A stretch of DNA of 64,000 nucleotides from assembly GCF_029213205.1 (NCBI RefSeq), contig NZ_JARGNH010000011.1, positions 1 to 64,000 of the forward strand, in the 5' to 3' direction. Each line of letters starts with the position of its first letter. The first letter of the stretch is position 1. The notes beneath the pieces are model-generated. The model was not told the DNA's origin. It was given only the letters and a program-made list of their open reading frames with translations, and ran no database searches. Positions 58,375-64,000 of the stretch are shown in pieces. This DNA is from Pseudooceanicola sp. (GTDB lineage: Bacteria; Pseudomonadota; Alphaproteobacteria; Rhodobacterales; Rhodobacteraceae). A program made the translations under genes and the position numbers.

Positions 58375-59178
58375 ATGTCGATCAGCCCCGAAGCACAGTG
58401 CCACCCTTCGGCGGTGATCGAGCCGGGCGCGGTGATTGGTGCAGGCTGTGAGATCGGTGCCTTTTGCCATATCGGCCCCGAGGTCCGGCTGGCCGAACAG
58501 GTGCGGCTGGACAGCCATGTGGTGGTGACCGGCACCACCCTTGTCGGCGCTGACAGCCGGATTCATTCCTTTGCCGTGGTCGGCGGCCCGCCGCAGGACA
58601 TGAAATATGCTGGCGAGCCTTCGGCGCTTGAAATCGGGCCGCGCGCCCGCATCCGGGAACATGTGACGGTGAACACCGGCACTGCCGGTGGTGGCGGCGT
58701 CACCCGGATCGGTGCCGATTGCCTGCTGATGGCAGGCTGTCATGTCGCCCATGATGCGCAAATCGGTGACCGGGTTGTTCTGGTCAATGCCTGCGCGGTG
58801 GCGGGCCATTGCCAGGTCGGCGATGACGTGATCATCGGCGGGCTGTCCGGGCTGCATCAATTCGTGCGCATCGGCCAGGGGGCGATCATCGGGGCGCTGA
58901 CCATGGTCGCCCATGACGTGATCCCACATGGGCTGGTGCAGGCGCCGCGCGGTGCACTGGAGGGGGTCAATATCATCGGGCTGAAACGGCGCGGCGTGGC
59001 GCGGGCGGATATAACCGCACTGATGGCCGCGTTTCAGACGCTGGCGCAGGGCGAGGGCAGCTTTCTTGAACGCGCCCAGCGGCTGGGCGGGCTGAGCGAC
59101 AGCGCCTATGTCCGCCAGATCGTCGACTTCGTGACCTCGGAAAGCGACCGGTCCTATCTGACACCGGGGCGGGATTGA
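58375..59178 (+). CDS. lpxA: UDP-GlcNAc 3-O-acyltransferase LpxA
   Basis: A 267-aa left-handed beta-helix enzyme that starts lipid A synthesis. Hexapeptide repeats run through most of the chain (PSAVIEPGAVIGAGCEIGAF). The catalytic His is in MAGCHVAHDAQIGD, near residue 123, and GLVQAPRGALEGVNIIGLKR leads into the C-terminal helical domain. GGAG lies before the ATG. It overlaps lpxI at the 3' end if the TTG start of that gene is used. Confidence 0.96.
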   Translation: MSISPEAQCHPSAVIEPGAVIGAGCEIGAFCHIGPEVRLAEQVRLDSHVVVTGTTLVGADSRIHSFAVVGGPPQDMKYAGEPSALEIGPRARIREHVTVNTGTAGGGGVTRIGADCLLMAGCHVAHDAQIGDRVVLVNACAVAGHCQVGDDVIIGGLSGLHQFVRIGQGAIIGALTMVAHDVIPHGLVQAPRGALEGVNIIGLKRRGVARADITALMAAFQTLAQGEGSFLERAQRLGGLSDSAYVRQIVDFVTSESDRSYLTPGRD

Positions 59179-59180
59179 GC

Positions 59181-59987
59181 ATGGCCGGGCGGCTGGGCCT
59201 GCTGGCGTTTGGCGGCGACTTGCCGCTGGAGATTCAGGCGGCCGATCCGGGCTGTTTTGTCGCCACCTTCGCCGGGGTGCCCTCCGACGTCACACCGACC
59301 ATCGGCCAGCCGCATCACTTTGAACGGCTCGGGGCGTTGGTGTCGGACCTCAAGCGGTCAACGGTGGACCGGCTGGTTCTGGCAGGCGCGCTGACTCGAC
59401 CCAGGCTCGACATGACCCGGCTGGACGCGGTGACGCTGGCGCAGGCGCCACGTCTGATGCCCGCATTGGCCGCCGGGGATGACGCGCTGTTGCGTCAGGT
59501 CATCCGGTTCTTTGAGGAGTCCGGGTTCGAGGTGGTCGGCGCGCATCAGATCGCGCCCGGCCTGCTGGTTGAACCGGGGCTGCACCTCGGCCCCGACCCG
59601 GATGCGGCGATGCTGGCGGATGCCGACCATGCGCTGGCGATTGTTGCGGCGCTGGGGCCGCTGGATGTCGGTCAGGCGGCGGTGGTCGCCGCCGGTCAAT
59701 GCCTGGGGATCGAGACGTTGCAGGGCACCGATGCGCTGCTGGCGGCGGTCGCGGCGCTGCCTGCGGACCTGCGCCCCGGCGCGCCCGGGGTGCTGGTGAA
59801 AGCGCCGAAGCCGCAGCAGGATCTGCGCGTCGACATGCCCGCCCTGGGGCCTGAGACCATTCGGGGTGCCGCCCGGGCCGGGCTGGCGGGGATCTTGGTG
59901 ACGCCGCGCCGGGTGCTGTTGATCGACCGCCCGGCGGTCGAGGCGGCGTTGGACGAGACCGGCCTGTTTCTGCTGGCGCGCGGCTGA
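59181..59987 (+). CDS. lpxI: UDP-2,3-diacylglucosamine hydrolase LpxI
   Basis: A 268-aa enzyme (DUF1009 family) that hydrolyses UDP-2,3-diacylglucosamine to lipid X; alphaproteobacteria use LpxI where enterics use LpxH. Family features are LGLLAFGGDLPLEIQ at the start, GVPSDVTPTIGQPHHFERL in the N-domain and KAPKPQQDLRVDMPALGPETI with GLAGILVTPRRVLLID at the end. ATG at 59181 is used; TTG at 59175 would overlap lpxA. Its stop overlaps the lpxB start by one base. Confidence 0.93.
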   Translation: MAGRLGLLAFGGDLPLEIQAADPGCFVATFAGVPSDVTPTIGQPHHFERLGALVSDLKRSTVDRLVLAGALTRPRLDMTRLDAVTLAQAPRLMPALAAGDDALLRQVIRFFEESGFEVVGAHQIAPGLLVEPGLHLGPDPDAAMLADADHALAIVAALGPLDVGQAAVVAAGQCLGIETLQGTDALLAAVAALPADLRPGAPGVLVKAPKPQQDLRVDMPALGPETIRGAARAGLAGILVTPRRVLLIDRPAVEAALDETGLFLLARG

Positions 59988-61153
59988 TGCGGGTGTTTCT
60001 GGTGGCTGGCGAGCCTTCGGGCGATGCGCTTGGTGCCGCGCTGATGGCCGGGCTGCGCAGCCTGTGCCCCGAGGTCAGCTTTGCCGGGGTCGGCGGGCCG
60101 TTGATGCAGGCGCAGGGCCTGGAGTCGCTGTTTCCGATGACAGAGTTGAGTGTCATGGGCCTGGCCGAGGTGCTGCCGCGCTATCCGGCGCTGCGCCGCC
60201 GCCTGTCCCAGGTCCGGCGGGCGGTGCTGGCACAAGACCCGGATCTGCTGATCACCATCGACAGCCCGGAATTCAACCTGCGGCTGGCACGGGCGGTCAA
60301 GGCGCGCAGCGCCATCCGAGTGGTTCACTATGTGGCGCCGTCGGTCTGGGCCTGGCGACCACAGCGGGCGGCGCGGCTGCGTGGCAGTGTCGATCAGGTG
60401 CTGGCGCTGCTGCCGTTTGAACCACCGCTGATCGAAGCGGCGGGCGTCGCCTGCGATTTCGTTGGTCACCCGGCGGTGTCCGCGCCGCAGGCGAGCGTCG
60501 CACAGGCGGCGGCGTTTCGCCTGGCCCAGGGGCTTGGCGATGCGCCGATCCTGCTGCTGCTGCCGGGATCGCGCCGGGCTGAGGTCAGCCGCCTGATGCC
60601 GGTCTTCGGCGCCGCCCTGTCGCGGATCCGCACCGAGCGCCCTGATATCCGCGCGGTGCTGCCGGCCGCGCCCTCGGTTGCCGGTCTGGTCACCGCGCTC
60701 AGCGCCAATTGGCCGGTGACACCGCTGATCCTCGATCCGCGCGAAATGACGCCGCCCGCATTTGTTGCGCAGAAACGGGCGGCGTTTCAGGCGGCGGATC
60801 TGGCACTGGCGGCCTCCGGCTCGGTCTCGCTGGAACTGGCGGCGGCGCAGGTGCCGATGGTGATCGCCTATGACATGCATTGGCTCAGCCGGGTGATCCT
60901 GAAACGGCTGTTGCGCATCGATACGGTGACGCTGGTCAATCTGGTTGCGGAAAGCCGGACAGTGCCGGAATTCCTGGGCCACGCCTGCAAACCGGCGCCG
61001 ATTGCCGAGGCGGTGCTGGACCTCTTTGACAATTCCAACGCGCAGCAGGCGGCGCTGGCGCTCTGCATGGCGCGGCTGGGGCAGGGCGATGAAGCACAGG
61101 GTCTGCGCGCCGCGCGGGCGGTGCTGGCCGGTCTGGAGCCGAAGTCCGGTTAG
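59987..61153 (+). CDS. lpxB: Lipid-A-disaccharide synthase LpxB
   Basis: A 388-aa GT-B glycosyltransferase (GT19) that joins lipid X to UDP-diacylglucosamine. It starts VFLVAGEPSGDALGAALM, has GVGGPLMQAQGL and HYVAPSVWAWRPQRA, the sugar-nucleotide site LLLLPGSRRAEVSRLMPVF, and LAASGSVSLELAAAQVPMVI near the C-terminus. It ends the long envelope operon. Its TAG stop overlaps the TAA of the convergent flavoprotein gene. Confidence 0.96.
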   Translation: MRVFLVAGEPSGDALGAALMAGLRSLCPEVSFAGVGGPLMQAQGLESLFPMTELSVMGLAEVLPRYPALRRRLSQVRRAVLAQDPDLLITIDSPEFNLRLARAVKARSAIRVVHYVAPSVWAWRPQRAARLRGSVDQVLALLPFEPPLIEAAGVACDFVGHPAVSAPQASVAQAAAFRLAQGLGDAPILLLLPGSRRAEVSRLMPVFGAALSRIRTERPDIRAVLPAAPSVAGLVTALSANWPVTPLILDPREMTPPAFVAQKRAAFQAADLALAASGSVSLELAAAQVPMVIAYDMHWLSRVILKRLLRIDTVTLVNLVAESRTVPEFLGHACKPAPIAEAVLDLFDNSNAQQAALALCMARLGQGDEAQGLRAARAVLAGLEPKSG

Positions 61154-63558
61154 CCGCGCATCCGCGCACCGTCTGCATCCCAGAGCGGCGCGTCGATCCG
61201 CCGTGCCCTGCGCCTGTCGCCAAGGATCTCGATCTCGACCTGCAGCCCGGGCCGGTCGGCATCCGTCGGGACAAAGCCGAGGGCGATGCTCTGCCCGAGG
61301 TGGTGCGAATAGCCGCCCGAGGTGCAGAATCCGACGACCTCCCCATCGAGCCAGATCGGTTCATAGCCATGCACGTCGGTATCGCTGGCCTCGACGGTGA
61401 AGCCGATCAACCGCCGGTCCGGCCCACGCGCCCGCTCGGCCTCGGCCGCGGCGCGGCCAATGAAATCCACCGGCTTCTTCCAGGCGATGAAACGTTCCAG
61501 CCCGGTTTCCGCCGGGGTGTAATCGGGGCTGAATTCGTGCAGCCACGACCCGAATTGCCGATCCAGCCGCAGCGACATCATCGCCCGCATCCCGAAGGGT
61601 TTCATCCCCAGCGGTTGCCCGGCGGCCCAGAGCGTGTCCCAGAGGCTGCGCTGACAGATCGCCTCGCAATAGATCTCATAGCCGAGGTCGCCGGTATAGC
61701 TGACCCGCTGCACGATGCAGTCGACCATGCCGATGGTCATCCGCCGCACATCGAGGAATTTCATCGCCGCGACGTCATCACGGGTGCAGGCGGCCAGCAC
61801 CGCGCGTGCCCGCGGACCAGCCAGTTGAAATCCGGTGACTTGATCAGAAATATTAGCCAGTTCTACGACGTTCTTCATGTTTTGCATGAACCATCTCAGG
61901 TGATAGGCTTGGGCCGAATAGCTGGCGGTCAGGCGGAACTCAGACTCGACCAGGCAAGAGATGGTGAAATCTCCGATGATCCGGCCCGAGGCCGAGAGCA
62001 TTGGCGTCAACGCCATCCGCCCCGGTTTCGGCACCCGACCGGCCATGATGTGATCGAGCCAGGCACGGGCATTGGGGCCGCGCACCGCGTATTTGCCGAA
62101 ATTCTGGATCTCGTTGATGCCGACGCCACCGCGCACCGCCGCACATTCGCGCGCCGTGGCGGCAAAGGCGTTGGAGCGGCGGAAGGACGGGGTTTCATAG
62201 CGCGGCTCGTTACCTTCGGCGAAGTAATTGACCACCTCCAGCCCGTATTGCTGGCCCCAGACCGCGCCCATCTGATCAAACAGCTGATACATCGGCGTGG
62301 TGCGGAACGGGCGCGCGGCGGGCTTTTCCTCGTTCGGGTAGGCGACGGAAAACCGGGTCTGGTAATTCTCGATCACCTTGGGGCGGGTGTAGCCCGGGGT
62401 GGTCCAGGTGCCAAAGCGGGCGACGTCGAAACTGGCGGTGTCGCGTTCGCATTCCCCCGCCGTCATCCACTGCGCCAACATCAGCCCGACGCCGCCGCCC
62501 TGGCTGAACCCGGCCATCACCGCGCAGGCGGACCAATAGTTGCGCAGGCCCGGCACCGGCCCGACCAGCGGGTTGCCGTCCGGGGCAAAGGTGAATGGCC
62601 CGTGGATCACCGTCTTGACCCCGGCCTTGGCCAGGACCGGGAAGCGGCGATAGGCGAATTCGATCGAGTCACTGATCTTGTCGAGGTCATCCGGCAGCAG
62701 CTCATGGCCGAAATCCCAAGGCGTGCCATCGACGGCCCAGGGTTTGGCCCGTTGCTCATAAAACCCGATGCAGAGGCCGCGCCCCTCTTGCCTGAGATAG
62801 CTTTCCCCAGCCGGGTCCATCACATGCGGATGCTCGCTATCGCGTTGATAAATCTCGGGAACGTCATCGGTGACGATGTAATGATGCTCCATCGGGTGCA
62901 GCGGCAGATAGAGCCCGGCCATCGCCGCCACTTCGCGCGCCCAGAGGCCGCCGGCATTGACGATATGTTCGGCGTGGATGCTGCCCTTGTCGGTGACGAC
63001 ATCCCAGCTGCCATCGGGGCGCTGATTGGTTTCGCGCACCATGCAATGGGTTTCGATCACCGCCCCCGCCATCCGCGCCGCCCTGGCATAGGCATGGGTG
63101 GTGCCGGAGGGGTCGAGATGCCCGTCAAGCGGATCGTAAAGCCCGCCGATGATGCCCTCGATATTGGTGACCGGCGCGATCTCCTTGATCTCCTCAGGCG
63201 TCACAATCCGGGTGTTCAGCCCCATGTGCCGGTGCTTGGCGCGTTCGGCCAGCATCATGTCGAACCGATCCTGGCTGTCGGCCAGGGTCACGCCGCCGAC
63301 ATGGTGCAGCCCGCAGGACATGCCGGTGATCTCTTCCAGCTCGCGATAGAGCCGGATGGTATAACCCTGCAGCGCCGCCATATTGGTGTCGCCGTTGATG
63401 GTGTGAAACCCGCCCGCCGCGTGCCAGGTTGATCCGCTGGTCAGCTCCGAGCGTTCCAGCAGCATCACATCGGTCCAGCCGAGTTTGGTCAGATGATAGA
63501 GCACCGAACAGCCGACGACTCCGCCGCCGATGACAACGACCCTTGCGGTGGTTTTCAT
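61150..63558 (-). CDS. FAD-dependent dimethylglycine/sarcosine dehydrogenase-like protein
   Basis: An 802-aa two-domain enzyme. Residues about 1-400 are a DAO-type FAD domain with RVVVIGGGVVGCSVLYHL and SGSTWHAAGGFHTING; the His in WHAAG is the site of covalent flavin in dimethylglycine dehydrogenases. The C-terminal part is a GcvT-type tetrahydrofolate-binding domain (LDHIMAGRVPKPGRMALTPM, YTGDLGYEIYCE, LDRQFGSWLHEF). It oxidatively demethylates an N-methyl substrate and passes the one-carbon unit to folate; the exact substrate is not evident. The start at 63558 (MKTTARVVVIG) has GGGAGTGA upstream. Confidence 0.88.
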   Translation of the reverse strand: MKTTARVVVIGGGVVGCSVLYHLTKLGWTDVMLLERSELTSGSTWHAAGGFHTINGDTNMAALQGYTIRLYRELEEITGMSCGLHHVGGVTLADSQDRFDMMLAERAKHRHMGLNTRIVTPEEIKEIAPVTNIEGIIGGLYDPLDGHLDPSGTTHAYARAARMAGAVIETHCMVRETNQRPDGSWDVVTDKGSIHAEHIVNAGGLWAREVAAMAGLYLPLHPMEHHYIVTDDVPEIYQRDSEHPHVMDPAGESYLRQEGRGLCIGFYEQRAKPWAVDGTPWDFGHELLPDDLDKISDSIEFAYRRFPVLAKAGVKTVIHGPFTFAPDGNPLVGPVPGLRNYWSACAVMAGFSQGGGVGLMLAQWMTAGECERDTASFDVARFGTWTTPGYTRPKVIENYQTRFSVAYPNEEKPAARPFRTTPMYQLFDQMGAVWGQQYGLEVVNYFAEGNEPRYETPSFRRSNAFAATARECAAVRGGVGINEIQNFGKYAVRGPNARAWLDHIMAGRVPKPGRMALTPMLSASGRIIGDFTISCLVESEFRLTASYSAQAYHLRWFMQNMKNVVELANISDQVTGFQLAGPRARAVLAACTRDDVAAMKFLDVRRMTIGMVDCIVQRVSYTGDLGYEIYCEAICQRSLWDTLWAAGQPLGMKPFGMRAMMSLRLDRQFGSWLHEFSPDYTPAETGLERFIAWKKPVDFIGRAAAEAERARGPDRRLIGFTVEASDTDVHGYEPIWLDGEVVGFCTSGGYSHHLGQSIALGFVPTDADRPGLQVEIEILGDRRRARRIDAPLWDADGARMRG

Positions 63559-63719
63559 ATCCGTCACTCCCGAGATTTCCTGCAATATTGTGGGGGACAA
63601 ACCGCAGTGTCATGGCGAAAAACGACCATTCGCGCCGCTGGCGAGCCATGCCTTGTCACTGCGGGACGGCGCTTTCGGCCCGCGCCGCAATCTGATTAGC
63701 TGAACAGGAAGGAGAGCCG

Positions 63720-64000
63720 ATGTTCCAGACCCTGATGCGCAAGGCAAACGAGTTTTCCCGCCTGTTGATCGTGCGGGTGTTGCTGATTGCAGTGCTTTCG
63801 TTTCTGTCGGTCGCCATCGCCTATGTCTTTTCACCGCTGATCCCTGATGGGATGCATGGGCTGATCGGTGCCGCGGCGGTCGATCGAATCCTGTCAGTCA
63901 TCGCCAATTCAATGTTGACGGTGACCACCTTTTCGCTGGCGGTCATGGCGGCAACACATCGTTCGGTGTCCGGGATGTGGACGCCGCGTGCGCATCAAAT
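63720..64000 (+). CDS. DUF2254 membrane protein, truncated by the window edge
   Basis: A frame open to the window end, starting with AGGAAGGAGAGCCG before the ATG. The N-terminus MFQTLMRKANEFSRLLIVRV leads into a membrane helix (LLIAVLSFLSVAIAYVF), then SVIANSMLTVTTFSLAVMAA and SGMWTPRAHQ. This pattern (ANSMLTVTTFSL, WTPRxHQ) is that of DUF2254 membrane proteins. Only 93 codons are visible. The function of the family is unknown. Confidence 0.7.
   Translation, partial: MFQTLMRKANEFSRLLIVRVLLIAVLSFLSVAIAYVFSPLIPDGMHGLIGAAAVDRILSVIANSMLTVTTFSLAVMAATHRSVSGMWTPRAHQ

Overview
The window looks like ordinary chromosome from a GC-rich alphaproteobacterium of the Rhodobacterales (Roseobacter/Rhodobacter type). 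The evidence is a ChpT-type phosphotransferase, an OlsB-OlsA ornithine-lipid pair, an IscR with only one cysteine heading a suf operon, an Asp-type HemB, LpxI in place of LpxH, and an IalB-family protein. I see no phage, transposase, integrase, CRISPR array, toxin-antitoxin pair or secondary-metabolite cluster. I did not find a new multigene system; the interesting material is in small genes, odd gene arrangements and intergenic signals.

Layout. 0.1-5.6 kb: tRNA-Gly(CCC), a corrinoid-activation-type Fe-S/ASKHA protein, chpT, a DUF3553 protein, olsB-olsA and thiE. 5.8-9.2 kb: a TrmJ-like RNA methyltransferase, ctaA and an M32 carboxypeptidase in one run. 9.3-14.1 kb (minus strand): gyrA, a SYLF lipoprotein, hemB. 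14.2-18.2 kb: a four-helix membrane protein and mfd. 18.2-21.4 kb (minus strand): a TPR protein, an HD hydrolase with a small partner, an alpha/beta hydrolase. 21.5-30.1 kb: the iron-sulfur assembly operon iscR, cysteine desulfurase, sufB, ybjQ-like, a methyltransferase-like gene, sufC, sufD, two YIP1-type membrane proteins, sufS; a perfect 15-bp palindrome lies upstream of iscR. 30.1-31.2 kb (minus strand): a TetR regulator overlapping an upstream PaaI-like thioesterase that appears degenerate. 31.3 kb: tRNA-Arg(CCG), followed by noncoding repeats. 31.7-34.2 kb: a divergent pair of cell-wall enzymes (DUF882/MepK-like and an L,D-transpeptidase). 34.3-36.9 kb: lpxD with a dedicated acyl carrier protein and ketoacyl synthase. 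37-41 kb: ialB, a HerA-like ATPase, ssb and a lytic transglycosylase. 41.2-47.7 kb (minus strand): a peptide-type ABC transporter. 47.9-61.2 kb: miaA, then the long envelope operon pyrH-frr-uppS-cdsA-dxr-rseP-small ORF-bamA-skp-fabZ-lpxA-lpxI-lpxB. 61.2-64 kb: a dimethylglycine-dehydrogenase-like flavoprotein and the start of a DUF2254 membrane protein.

How the genes fit together. The 48.9-61.2 kb run joins ribosome recycling and UMP synthesis to undecaprenyl and isoprenoid supply, phospholipid precursors, outer-membrane protein assembly and lipid A synthesis. LpxD, which usually sits between skp and fabZ, is absent there and instead lies at 34.3 kb beside its own ACP and KAS genes. The suf operon encodes the SufBCD scaffold, two cysteine desulfurases and the IscR repressor; no SufE/SufU, SufA or SufT is present in the window. 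Start sites were revised where an upstream extension is implausible; these choices are stated in each entry.
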